From Pyrrhoderma lamaoense (Eukaryota; Basidiomycota; Agaricomycetes; Hymenochaetales; Hymenochaetaceae): a stretch of 64,000 nt of DNA. Each line of letters begins with the position of its first letter. Position 1 is the stretch's first letter. Shown one piece after another: positions 50,773-61,319 of this stretch. The notes below the pieces were generated by a model. It did not search any database. It saw only the letters and a program-made list of their open reading frames with translations, and had not been told where the DNA came from. Made by a program: the position numbers and the translations under genes. The DNA lies in assembly GCA_002794735.1 (NCBI GenBank), contig NBAZ01000018.1, positions 402,660-466,659 on the forward strand, in the 5' to 3' direction.

Positions 50773-51393
50773 TCAACCACAGTCTTCTGTAATCTCTGCC
50801 GCTTCTATATCAGCATTATCGCCTTCGTCAACGACGTCAAAGATTACAACCTTTGGCATATACTCTCGAACAATAGACAACAGATCTGTATCAGACTTTA
50901 ATGAAGCAGGACAAGTTGTAGCTGTCACCTGCAGTACACTAGTGACTATCGATATAGCAAGTGATCCGGAAGCCAGAGAAGAGGCGACGAGTGTAAAGAC
51001 ATCGTAAAAATTCTTGTATTGAATAGCTCTATTAATGCTTGAATGAAATAACCCCTTATAAGTACACGAGATTGATACATAGGTGCATCAATTGTGCCAT
51101 AACAGAGAGCTTCAGATGCTCCCTGATGAAGAGAGAAAAGTTACAAGGATTTCCAACGCGCAATTAAGCAAATAGTAACACACTATGGTGCTCGTTGCTT
51201 TGCGAAAAACGAAATACTAGTCCAAGTACATCCTTTTTTCTCAATTCCCAAATGAAACAGGCATACTAATTAAGAGACCACTTTAACATACGTGTAGTGT
51301 TGGATGACGATACATGAAGAATGTAAAGACCACCAAAACCTCCATCAGAAAACCAAAAGTAGATGAAAGCTGGTAGAGGCGAGAGGCAAACAT
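50773..51393 (-). CDS. predicted small multi-exon membrane-like protein
   Basis: I assembled this from four short exons whose joins keep frame. MFASRLYQLSSTFGFLMEVL to HPTLH ends at gtatgt. DVLGLVFRFSQSNEHHS follows an AAG acceptor and ends at gtgtgt. GASEALCYGTIDAP follows CAG. The last exon runs IQYKNFYDVFTLVASSLASG to the end at TGA (50,773-50,775), with hydrophobic SLAISIVTSVLQVTA. The total is about 150 residues with one or two possible membrane segments. The last exon has clear codon-like texture (VREYMPKVVIFDVVDEGDNA). The first exon is less certain, because another frame there is also open. I do not recognise a family. It could be a remnant of a larger gene. Confidence 0.35.
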
Positions 51394-51489
51394 GTTTTAC
51401 TGTCATTACGGGCGTGGAAGTTATTGGTCGGGATAAACCTTTGGAAAACGCGTGCCCATCATATAGTTAAAATAGTTTCACCATATCCA

Positions 51490-51935
51490 ATACCCTGTAC
51501 GCAAAGGCCGGGTACATGCTAATGAAGCTATTGGACATTTATACGAATGAGTCCCTTAAATATGCTCCACTCATGAGGGCGTCATCAACACTGCCCACAG
51601 CGAGATGAGCCAATAAGGCAGTTTTGATGTATCTGATCATACATCTTGATTCGTTGAAACCTCTTCCTTCACCTGACTCACCGCATGAAAATTGGGTCGG
51701 CACGTCCGATTTTAATCCGGATCACAGGTATTCTGTTCGTAAGGCAAAGTGGCTCTGGAGCCGAATGCTCTGAAACGACCCAGAGCTTGGCAGACTGAGT
51801 TATACTCTAGAATGCAAGCTCAGTAGAATATCTGACAAAATACACTCCAACTTCCCGGAGACGCGGTTAAAAAAGCTGGAGATCGCTTGCTTATGTGGAG
51901 GACAAGCGAAACATAGAGCAAACAGCTATGCGAAG
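51490..51935 (+). pseudogene. diverged copy 1 of a small duplicated ORF
   Basis: The segment reads MLMKLLDIYTNESLKYAPLM, then ASSTLPTAR, then a TGA where copy 2 has TGG (Trp), then NKAVLMYLIIHLDSLKPLPS. It resembles the segment at 52,030-52,405 along its length, including the following tail (cttatgtggag, caagcgaaacata). The internal stop and lack of a start context suggest a dead copy. No family was recognised. Confidence 0.5.
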
Positions 51936-52043
51936 GGGTCACATTTCTTCTACTCCACAACATGTACCCAGACTTGCTGGATACTTTGGGCACAGATATA
52001 TAGATACTCAGTATCTAATACCGAGTATCCGCGGTCTGGGTAC

Positions 52044-52280
52044 ATGTTAATGAAGCTACTCGATGCATATACCAATGAATCCGTTAAGTATGCAACACTT
52101 GTAAGGGCATCATCAACACTGCCCACGGCGAGATGGGCCGATAAGGCTATTTTACTGTATCTGATCATACACCTTGACCAGTTGAGACCTCTGATTTCTC
52201 CAGACTCACCTCATGAGGACTGGGTTGGCTCGGCTGATTTCAAATCGGACTACAGGCATGCCGTTAAGAAGGCAAAGTGA
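52044..52280 (+). CDS. small duplicated ORF, copy 2, unknown function
   Basis: An open frame of 78 residues starts MLMKLLDAYTNESVKYATLV and ends DYRHAVKKAK followed by TGA. The frame is also open upstream of the ATG, so it may be the last exon of a longer gene. A diverged copy lies about 540 bp upstream, with matching segments on both sides, so the two are tandem duplicates. The middle is hydrophobic (AILLYLIIHL). I do not recognise the family; it may be a decaying fragment. Confidence 0.35.
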   Translation: MLMKLLDAYTNESVKYATLVRASSTLPTARWADKAILLYLIIHLDQLRPLISPDSPHEDWVGSADFKSDYRHAVKKAK

Positions 52281-52649
52281 CTCTGGAGTCGAATGGTCTG
52301 AGCTGGTCAAACTGAGTTATGCATTGGAATGCAAGCTCAGTAGACTCTGTGACTAGAGATCGATTGCTTATGTGGAGGGCAAGCGAAACATAGGGCGAAC
52401 TCGGGAATGACGTTGGATCAAGTCATGCATATCAGTCTTGGTTAAGTAGTTCGCCAAGTATATGTAATAAAAAAGCCAAACATAGGTTATGTCGATCGTA
52501 GACTGTCGTGGGTACACACTTCTCTTGTCAAACACATGTACAGTCATGCGTTGGAAAGTAAAGACCTTCAACTTACACCAAAACCGAACGTGTGAAGGTC
52601 CAGTATAACAGTACTGCTTCTGATGAAGCCCTTGTCAAAGCCCGAGCTG

Positions 52650-54245
52650 ATCCTATACCGTTGGCGCGGAGATGGATTCGTTGGTTGCTGCACACAAAAT
52701 CGTAATGGAGGAGGCATATGCGAATGTTCGTGAGCTTCCTATCTCCGCTATCCTGGCTGAAGAATTATGAAGACAACTCGGCGAGCTTGATAATACGATG
52801 CCTGATGTAGAGGCTGCTATTCTTGTGCTCGAGCCCAAAGAAACCACAGAGAAGGCTGAGGATGTGGAACGTCAAGCGCAACATCAGCTGGGTGAAGCAA
52901 AAGCGGGATCAGAGCATGCTGCGTTTGAGGCGAAGAAAGGTGAATTACATGCCCAAGATGTTATCAAACAGTCGGAAAACGTGAAACACACACTTTCTGC
53001 AAGCTTGAAGGTTCTGGGAGATGAACTTGCGGCTGCTATCGCGCCCTCATGACGTGGCGATCTTCTGGCGCTAGGGAAACTGGAAAATGAAGAAAATGAA
53101 GAAAATGAAGAATCTCAAGCAGAAGAACTTTTGACTGAGATTATCGATTGGCCAAGGAACTCGCGGTATGTATTTCGTCTTTCCTTGAAGAGATAGATCT
53201 TATTGCTCACAGCCTCTGTACGGCCAATAAGGGAGTTGTGCTTAAAAGGTTGACACTGTTAAAGAGAAACATGGTCGTCTTTTGCAAATAGCGCTCCAAG
53301 AAGCTAAGGTGGGTTGGTCAGATTCAGGAAAGTACAGACTTTTCTGTTAACTATTTAGACCGGAGCGGGCGATGCTTACGCTCAAGATCTTCATTCATTT
53401 CGAATACACTCTCAACAGATGATTGAACAACATAACGCTGCTCACAAGTCTTATATCGAAGAACTCAAGAAAGAGCACAAAGAAACCCTTGATAACAAGA
53501 CATTGTTAATTCCCAGGCGCTACGCAAGATGTTCTGACTAAAGCCAAGTTAGCTCTTGCTTCTTTTGTTTTGGTATCAATGCTCCATCTACATCCGAGGT
53601 ACTTCAATTAACGCGTGAACTATCTTTTGCGGGCGATGAAACCATAGCGCTCAAAGAGGTTCTTAATGCACAGCATGAACGGGTTGTTTTTGGTCTGCGT
53701 GTGGTCTACAGGATGTGGCGGACCGTACATCGATGGAGATCAAATGTCTTGAAGCAGACGACGAAAAGAAAGACGACACGATTACTCGGTATGTGAAACT
53801 TTTGAAGCTCTTCGTTAAAGTCACGATCCCAAACTTGGCATACTTCTATTCCGTCACCCCTTCAACTTTTTCCCTTGTTATTTGAGCTCCTATGCTGTCC
53901 CCCTTTTCTCTCTTATTCTCTCCCTATACATTCCATTCTCAACTTGCATACATCACGAACAAAATCTGGAATTCTCATCTTATGCTGTAACAATCCTGTG
54001 TATCATATTTATACACGCTATTATTTATCTTACTATCTTTTAATGAGACCTTTTCATCTATTATTCGTCCCTTTTCGTATCTGCGCGAGAGAAAGAAAGT
54101 TGTCTAAGTCGTGAAAATGTTCTTTCGCTATCTTTTTTTCAGGTTGAAGAAAGACATCGCACTCTTAATAGAGCAGCGCGAAAAAGCAAAACAGGACAAG
54201 CCACAACCTTACGTGTCAAAAAAAGGGGGCGATGAAGAAATCTGA
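52650..54245 (+). pseudogene. decayed coiled-coil protein gene, copy A
   Basis: Protein-like fragments rich in Glu, Ala, Lys and Leu are spread over several exons. Examples are MDSLVAAHKIVMEEAYANVR, RQLGELDNTMPDVEAAILVL, DVERQAQHQLGEAKAGSEHA, MEIKCLEADDEKKDDTITRY and the C-terminal KDIALLIEQREKAKQDKPQP. Heptad-like spacing suggests a long coiled coil. An in-frame TGA at about 52,768 (after EEL) and another at about 53,050 are also present at the same places in copy B, so the gene was already broken before the duplication. T-rich introns are recognisable (about 53,870-54,140). I do not recognise the family. Confidence 0.5.
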
Positions 54246-54670
54246 CTGTTTCGGTTTTTGCTAAATGTATTAATCTGGTTAACTCCATCCACAAGTTTTC
54301 ATGCATGTACCCCCTCACGACAATCTTCCTGCTGAAGACACTACACACGTCGTTTTCATTTCATGTTATTCTCTGACTCCTTCTTCTGCTTTCATCTTGC
54401 TTTATATATCTTTATCAACCAATGTTTCGAGTTTTTTCTTTGGATACCACTCAATGCCGACTACTTTTTCTTTCTTGGAAAAGGGAGCGTGAGAGAGACA
54501 CAGGCTTATTGGTGCTCAACGTATATTGACTGGTCTTCTGATTTTGGGAGATCGATCCAGTGTAAGACCAGCGGAGTAGATTGCAGGTCATAGTGCTTTT
54601 GTTAAGCGCTTTCTAACTGGCTCGGAGAGCTCAGTATTACTATACTTTCGTACTTTCGGGCGTGTTTCTG

Positions 54671-54699
54671 GCCCCATTAATATTCTTTCCTGATGGGGC
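54671..54699. repeat. short inverted repeat conserved in both duplication copies
   Basis: gccccat (54,671-54,677) and atggggc (54,693-54,699) form a perfect 7-bp stem around a 15-nt T-rich loop. The same arms occur in copy B near 61,037-61,065. It may be no more than a local palindrome. Confidence 0.4.
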
Positions 54700-55174
54700 T
54701 CATTCATATGGCCCCTCAACCCTAATAGCCAAAAGGTTTCGTCGAGGGGAATATAACCACCTGGAAACCATATTTTCTCTTTTTATCTACCTTTATCTCG
54801 TGTATAAGCCTTCAGACTTGTGGGGCTGTATGAGCCCCTACTAGGCCTTAGACAGTCTATTGTCTTCTATATCTATTGCTCTGCTTTTTACTAGGCTGCC
54901 CAGACAAGTGTGTAATACTCTGACTATACTGCAAGTCGGGTGGGTAGAAAAATACATACTTTTATCTCAAGTCATAGCTTCGGTCAGAGAAGAGAGAGAG
55001 AATAGGGTAGAAAGAAAAGCTCAGCAACAGAGGGGAGTCATGCAAGCATTAACAGAAAAACAACGACACATAATAACCACCCTACGCAACAGGAAAAAAA
55101 GGAAAAGACATGATAAACATCAAATCGCCCGTCGACCGTCCCTCCATCAACAGATTAAAGTCATCTTTTAACCG

Positions 55175-56445
55175 GGTTTTGTTTCTCTCCTTCTCTTATT
55201 CTTTCACAAGCATATCAGCGATACCGGCGGTCTGCAAAGTTGATAAGAAACCACAGAACATAGCAAAGATGGCTATCCTAGCGATAATCTTCGCTCAGGA
55301 AGGCGCGAGGACACTAAGCACACCAATTTGGATACCTGGAAAGCCTAGGTTGGCGAATCCACAACGTACGTAAGTGGTGATTGTATGTGCTCGGTTGGGA
55401 GAGAGGGTTGTCAGAGGCCATGATCGTTTGGAGATCTGTCATATACATAATTACGATTTTATCAATAATCTAGTTGATCTCGAGAGAAGGGGGGAGTAGA
55501 ACACAGACCAAGATAAACCACAAACTGATTCAAAGCAAGTTTCATAACATGTAACTGCGAACCCCTCAGGATCTCACCACGAGGTAAAAACACGTATCCG
55601 ATAAGCAGCTGTAACGTCAACTCATGAATCCCAACCGCATTCCTGATCCAGGTGAGTAAGCCGTTGAAAGCGGCCACAAGGGACACATTCGTCAACACGT
55701 TCAACAAGATCGATCCGGCTCTCATGAACCTGAACCAGTCTCCCTTGGAGAACGCGTGAAGAGCATTCACGGGCGGGTTATTGACTGCGTGTCCTCAGAC
55801 TACGTTGATCGTGCCCCGTCACACGAGTTTGTCGTCTTCGGGTATACGCATCTTGCTGATGGTGAACAAAACTGGGATAGACATGAGGAAGGCCGTAACA
55901 GGGTTTTGGGCGGTATTGTAAGGGCGATGTATGCAGATAACACGGAACGTGCAATAGTTGAAGAAGCTAAAGTAATGAATGGTAAGTATATCACAAACGG
56001 GTGAAAGGGAACGGACAGAGAGAAAGACCAATTATTTAAGGAAAAAAAGAGTTGTGTAACACGTACAGGAAGCCATAGTTAAGTGTAGCTCAGATTGAGT
56101 CATAAGGTCGACATAAGGTTTGACGATATAAGCACCTTCGCTCTGCGCAACCCAGGGCGAGGATGCGGCTACAACGGCCTCGACCCAAGAGACGTTCATA
56201 ATGTTGAAGACGAAAAAGCGAGCAAAGTTGATGATAAACACGGAGCGACATAGTATATCATGTGAACAAATGCGATGAAGATAATCTTAGAGAGCTGTGA
56301 AGATTCTTTCGTCAGGCCACCAAAAAATTAACAACAGTACAAACATCATCTGAAACTACAACTCACAGTATTAACAAAGAAGAATGCATTATAGACCAAA
56401 CCCGTGCTATAGAAGAATGCAGCTCGGTCAAGACAATATTTCAAG
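55175..56445 (-). pseudogene. decayed concentrative nucleoside transporter (CNT/SLC28 type), copy A
   Basis: Reading the minus strand gives CNT family blocks in the right order. [20 protein letters not shown] (about 56,090-56,170) matches the substrate-site hairpin. ITLASSTIARSVLSAYIAL and TAFLMSIPVLFTISKMRIPE follow (about 55,850-55,995). Then come [20 protein letters not shown] with [11 protein letters not shown], and [12 protein letters not shown] (about 55,500-55,680). The last are [20 protein letters not shown] and FCGFLSTLQTAGIADMLV (about 55,200-55,350). Active members are proton- or sodium-coupled nucleoside importers of the plasma membrane. A TGA at 55,295-55,297 replaces an expected Arg codon and several frames change without usable splice sites, so this is a dead copy. 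The same TGA is present in copy B. Confidence 0.75.
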
Positions 56446-56549
56446 AGATAACTAGCACGGGTTGGAAGTGACTGGCTGGAAGATAGCACTCGGTCGTTGT
56501 AAATAAAGATGGACAATCATAGAGTGATTTACTTTATGATGACTAATCC

Positions 56550-58245
56550 GACATTGGATATCCAACGTAGGATTATTAAGCATTTTAATATGGTAACATT
56601 TTCTTGCAGATGTACACAAAAGATTTAGTATAAATAATTAATGTTAGCAAAAATCATATAAAACTAATAATAGTCAAAAATAATTAAAAAAACAAAAATA
56701 GTAAACACACAACATTGCATTTAAGTAACTCCCAAAAAAGGACCAAAATTAGCAAAAATCACATGGTGAGATCATAACACCATAATGTTGATAATAGTAG
56801 TCAGATCAAAATATCAAAAATTAAAAACACATTATAACACTATTAAAAACAAAAAAAATATTTAATATTAGAATGAATGAAAAATATTGAATAATACCAA
56901 ATATTGATAAAAAAAATAACATTAATGTTAAGAAAAATTATGTATTACCAATAGTAATAAAAAATGTTAGATAACATTAACAATAATAAAAAAACAATAT
57001 ATAACACCAATAGTAATAAAAACAGATATTAAGGCAAAAACAGTATAAATGATTATATATTATCAAAAATAGAAAATTAGTGAAAATAATATAATGTGAA
57101 AAATTGAAAATGCATGAAATAATGAAGTTATAAAAACAAATAATATTAATATAAACATCAATAGAAGTTAGGTAACACTAATAATAGTAATGAAATGTTA
57201 AGTAATATGAATAATAATAAGAAAACAATATATTATGTAAAATTGATAATAATTGAAAACCATTATATAAGATAAAAAAGCAAAAAATAAGAATAAAAAT
57301 TTAAAAAGTATTATATAATAAAAAAATAAAAATATATATATATATATATTATTATAAATAATAAGAAAAATGAACAAAAAATATTTAGTGACCCCCAAAA
57401 AACATTATATCACAACAAAGATTATATAATATTATATTAAAACAAGTTTTATAAAAACTTCAAAAAATTACATGTTATCACTTCAAAATAAATTATATAA
57501 TATTTTTAAATAAAATTATAGTATAAGACCAATGATGACAAAAACCATGTGAAGCATATTACATAATAAATAAAAAGTTAATCCCAGCAATATATTATTA
57601 ATAGCAAAATGAAATTATACCAAAAATAAATTATAAAATAATTAAAAATAAAATAAAAAATAAATAATGTTAAATAATAAAAAAATAGTAAAATTATTAT
57701 TAAAAAAAGTGATGTATTATCAATAATAAAAAATGTTAAGTAACATCCACAATTACAAAGAAATGATAATATGAATAATAAAAAACAAAATATAAAATAA
57801 ATAATATGATGAAAACAAGAATAACAAAAAATAAATGTTATGTAAAATAAAGAATAAGTAAAAAATAAAGAAAATTAAATTAAGAAGAATAATAAATAAG
57901 TTTAGGTTGAAAATTAGATTATTAATAATCAAATATTATTATAAATAATAAGAAAAAATATTAGACATATAGTCACATATTCAGTATTATAAAAGCATAT
58001 ATTAAATATTTTATAATTACACAACAAAAATTATATAACGAGAAAAAACCATTATAGAATTATTTAATATATTATCATATAATGATATATCACATAATGA
58101 CACATTAAGAATTATATAATTATACATTAATTATGTAATATATTTAAAAATAAGCACAATATGAGATTGATATTAACAAAAATGGTGTAAAACATATTTT
58201 ATAATATCAAAAAAGTTAAGTGTAGTATAATATTGATAATAGTAA
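56550..58245. repeat. A-rich, extremely AT-rich block of copy A
   Basis: The plus strand is dominated by A, with T second and very little G or C. Degenerate units built on phrases such as taacaccaatagtaataaaa, aaatgttaaataacat and aataataaaaaa recur at irregular distances. No coding exon is visible. The order of phrases is matched in copy B at 62,650-64,000. A TA dinucleotide run lies at about 57,334-57,349. Confidence 0.8.
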
Positions 58246-58250
58246 AAAAG

Positions 58251-58274
58251 GGGTTACACCGGAAGGTGTAACCC
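58251..58274. repeat. perfect 10-bp inverted repeat with GGAA loop
   Basis: gggttacacc (58,251-58,260), ggaa, ggtgtaaccc (58,265-58,274) forms a perfect hairpin exactly where the A-rich block ends and GC content rises. As RNA, the GGAA loop would be a GNRA tetraloop. Confidence 0.85.
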
Positions 58275-58490
58275 TGAGATGGGACCGAAAATGGCAACCC
58301 CAGGTTAGGTGTTAGGTGAAGTTATAATCGCACGACGAGCGGAGCGAGGAGGCGATAAAACGAAATTACTAGTAGAACTAGGGTTGCAAAGGGTGGGGAT
58401 GTTGTCCCACTTTAACCCTTTTCGCGTAGTATTTATACGCTCTTCAGGCTATCCTATCTTCATCGATTCCGTGACTTAGCCCCTAAAGAC
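58275..58490. other. GC-richer spacer between duplication copies
   Basis: This short segment of normal composition contains a purine-rich stretch (acgacgagcggagcgaggag at about 58,333). No open frame, splice-site pair or RNA gene motif was recognised. Confidence 0.5.
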
Positions 58491-58494
58491 ACCA

Positions 58495-58694
58495 TGTATT
58501 CCAGGGTCCTGTATTCCAATATAACCGTATGGGGTAAGTGGTCCCTGGAATACACTCGTTCAGACCCTGGAATACACCTGTTTATGGTGCATCGACCCTG
58601 GAATACACTCGTTTATAGTATGCGGACCCTGGAATACACTCAGAGGTCCCTGGAATACACTCGGATATGGAAGGTGGTCCCTGGAATACATTCG
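58495..58694. repeat. phased array of 12-16 bp repeats, two in inverted orientation
   Basis: Six direct copies of ccctggaataca begin at 58,543, 58,565, 58,596, 58,627, 58,648 and 58,679; most extend to ccctggaatacactcg. Distances are 22, 31, 31, 21 and 31 bp. Before them lie one perfect inverted copy (tgtattccaggg, 58,495-58,506) and a partial one (tgtattcca, 58,510-58,518). The spacers of 9-10 and about 19 bp differ in sequence. No copy was seen elsewhere in the window. Confidence 0.9.
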
Positions 58695-58834
58695 CCAGTC
58701 CATGCGTAACCTCGCATTGTACATCTGCCCGCACTCTCAGTTTTCCAAGTTCAACTTACGCACCAGAACGTCTGGAGTGCCAGTATACCAGTACTGTTTC
58801 CGCGGCGGCAACAGTCCAGCATGAAGCCCTTGTG

Positions 58835-60495
58835 AAAGCCCGAGCTGATCTTGATACGTTGGCGCGGAGATGGATTCGTTAGTTGTAGCACACAAAGTCG
58901 TAATGGTGGAGGCATGTGCGAATATTCGTGAGCTTTATATCTCTGCTATCCTCGTTGAAGAATTATGAAGACAACTCGGCGAGCTTGCTAATACGATGTC
59001 TGATGTAGGAGCGGCTATTCTTGGGGCTCGAGCTCAAAGAAACCGCAGAGAAGGCTGAGGATGTGGAACGTCAAGCGCAACATCAGCTGGGTGAAGCAAG
59101 AGTGGGATCAGAGCAGGCTGCGTTTGAGGCGAAGAAAGGTGAATAACATGCCCAAGATGTTATCAAACAGTCGGAAAACGTGAAAGACACACTTTCTACA
59201 AGCTTGAAGGTTCTAGGAGATGAACTTGCGGCTGCTATCGCGCCCTCATGACGTGGCGATTTCCTGGCGCTAGGGAAACTGGAAAATGAAGAAAATGAAG
59301 AAAATGAAGAATCTCAAGCAGAAGAACTTTTGACTGAGATTATCGATTGGCCAAGGAACTCGCGGTATGTATTTCGTCTTTCCTTGAAGAGATCTTATTG
59401 CTCACAGCCTCTGTACGGCCAATAAAGGAGTTGCACTTAAAAGGTTGACACTGTAGAAGAGAAGCATGGTCGTCTTTTGCAAGAAGTGCTCCAAGAACCT
59501 AAGGTGGGTTGGTCAGATTCAAGAAAGTATAGACTTTTCTGATAACTATTTAGACCGAAGCAGACGATACTTACGCTCACGATCTTCATTCATTTCGAAT
59601 ACACTCTCAACAGATGATTGAAAAACACAACGCTGCTCACAAATCTTATATCGAGGACCTCAGAAAGAGCACAAAGAGACCCTTGAATTTGAGATCAGGA
59701 CATTATCAACTCCCAGGCGCTACGCAAGATGTTCTGACTCAAGCCAAGGCGACTCTTGCTTTTTCTGTATCGGAAATCGAATAACTCAAGAAGCTACTCG
59801 TAGAGGAAGAGAAAGTTGCAGTAAACATCAATGCTTCATCTGCATCCGAGGTACTTCAATTAACGCGTGAACTATCTTTGCGGGCGATGAAACCATAGCG
59901 CTCAAAGAGGTTCTTAATGCACAGCATGAACGGGTTGTTTTTGGTCTGCGTGTGGTCTACAGGATGTGGCGGACCGTACATCGATGGAGATCAAATGTCT
60001 TGAAGCAGACGACGAAAAGAAAGACGACACGATTACTCGGTACGTGAAACTTTTGAAGCTCTTCGTTAAAAGCACATTCCCCAAACATGGCATACCTCTA
60101 TTCTGTACCCCCTTCAACTTTTTCCCCTGTTATCTGGGGTCCTATGCTGTCCCTCTTTTCTCTTTTATTCTCTCCATATACATTCCATTTTCAACTTGCA
60201 TACATCACGAACAATATCTGCATTTCTCATCTTATGTGCAACAATCCTGTGTATCATATTTATACATGCTATTTTTTATCTTTCTATCTTTTAATGAGAC
60301 CTTTTCATCTATTCTTCGTCCTTTTTCGTATCTGCGCGAGAGAAAGAAAGTTATCTAACTTGTGAAAATGTTCTTTCATTTTTTTGCTCAGGGAGAAGGA
60401 AGATATCGCACTCTTAAAAGAGCAGCGCGAAAAAGCAAAAAGGGACAAGCCACAACCTTACGTGACGAAAAAAGGGGGAAATGAAGGATCGTTAA
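58835..60495 (+). pseudogene. decayed coiled-coil protein gene, copy B
   Basis: This is the counterpart of the copy A remains. Fragments include the block before TGA at about 58,966, DVERQAQHQLGEARVGSEQA, KKLLVEEEKVAVNINASSAS (about 59,790-59,840, part of a stretch missing from copy A), MEIKCLEADDEKKDDTITRY and EKEDIALLKEQREKAKRDKP. It shares the copy A stop codons and has its own TAA at about 59,143. The segment at about 59,760-59,830 shows that copy A lost coding sequence here. Family not recognised. Confidence 0.5.
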
Positions 60496-61319
60496 AAGTA
60501 CTCTTTTACCCTCATGCATGTACCCCACACAAGCTTCCTGCTGAAGACACTACACACGTCGTTTTCGTTTCATGTTATTCTCTTATCTCTTCTTTCTCTT
60601 TTACCTTATTTTTTATCTCTTTATCAATTGATTTCAGAGGTCACTGGTTTCTCTGCCCATATTCACTCTCCTTCGGACAACTCGTTCCTTACCGCCAATG
60701 CAAATGTTTCCCTTTACTTTATACCCCATTCTAACACTGTATCTATCACATTCCCACAACCTTTCTTTCTCGTCTATGAAATCTCTTATCAACCAATGTT
60801 TCGAGTTGTTTTTTTGGATATCACACAATGCCGACTACTTTTTCTTTCTTGGAAGGGAGAGCCCGAGAGAAACGCAGGCTTACTGGTGCACAACGTACAT
60901 TGCTGAAATCGGGAGACCGATCCAGTGTAAGACCAGCGGACTAGATTGCTAGTCGTAGTGCTTTCGTTAAGCACTTTCTAACTAGCTCGGAGAACTCAGT
61001 ATTACTATATTTTCGTACTTTCGGACGTGTTTCTGGCCCCATTAATATTCTTTCCTGATGGGGCTCATTTATATGGCCTCTCAATCCTGATAGCCTAAAC
61101 GTTTCGTCGAGGGGAATATAACCATCTGGAAACTATACTTTCTCTTATCATCTACCTTTATCTCATGTATATGCCTCCAGACTCGTGGCTGTATTAGGCC
61201 TTAGATAGTCTATTGTCTTCTATATCTATTGCTTTGTTTTTTACTAGGCTACCCAGACAAGTGTGTAATATTCTGACTATACTACAAGTCGGGTGGGCAG
61301 AGAAATACATGTTTCCGGG

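Larger units (their letters stand above)
52567..58250. repeat. segmental duplication, copy A (about 5.7 kb)
   Basis: Copy A matches copy B (58,750 onward) collinearly over its length. Corresponding points are 52,567/58,750 (ttcaacttac), 52,759/58,957, 56,051/62,185, 56,641/62,726 and 57,961/63,968. The offset falls from about 6,198 to 6,007, showing deletions in B or insertions in A. The unit holds a decayed coiled-coil gene (+), a decayed nucleoside transporter gene (-) and an A-rich block. The left edge is fairly sharp at about 52,567; the right edge was set at the change in composition at 58,250. Confidence 0.85.

Noticed and set aside
56550..58245. Mitochondrial DNA insertion
   Set aside because: AT content is high, but no mitochondrial gene, tRNA or intron motif is recognisable, and the strand bias with degenerate repeats does not fit.
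58251..58277. Helitron 3' end (hairpin followed by CTRR)
   Set aside because: CTGA overlaps the hairpin end instead of lying about 10 nt downstream, and no helicase/Rep gene is seen in the window.
58543..58694. Repeat array resembling a CRISPR array
   Set aside because: The repeats are short (12-16 bp), spacers are 9-19 bp, orientation is mixed, no cas genes are present and the genome is eukaryotic.
58494..58709. Open frame with repeated LEYT/PGIH-like peptides across the phased array
   Set aside because: The repeat length is not a multiple of three, so the peptide pattern moves between frames; it is a by-product of the DNA repeat.
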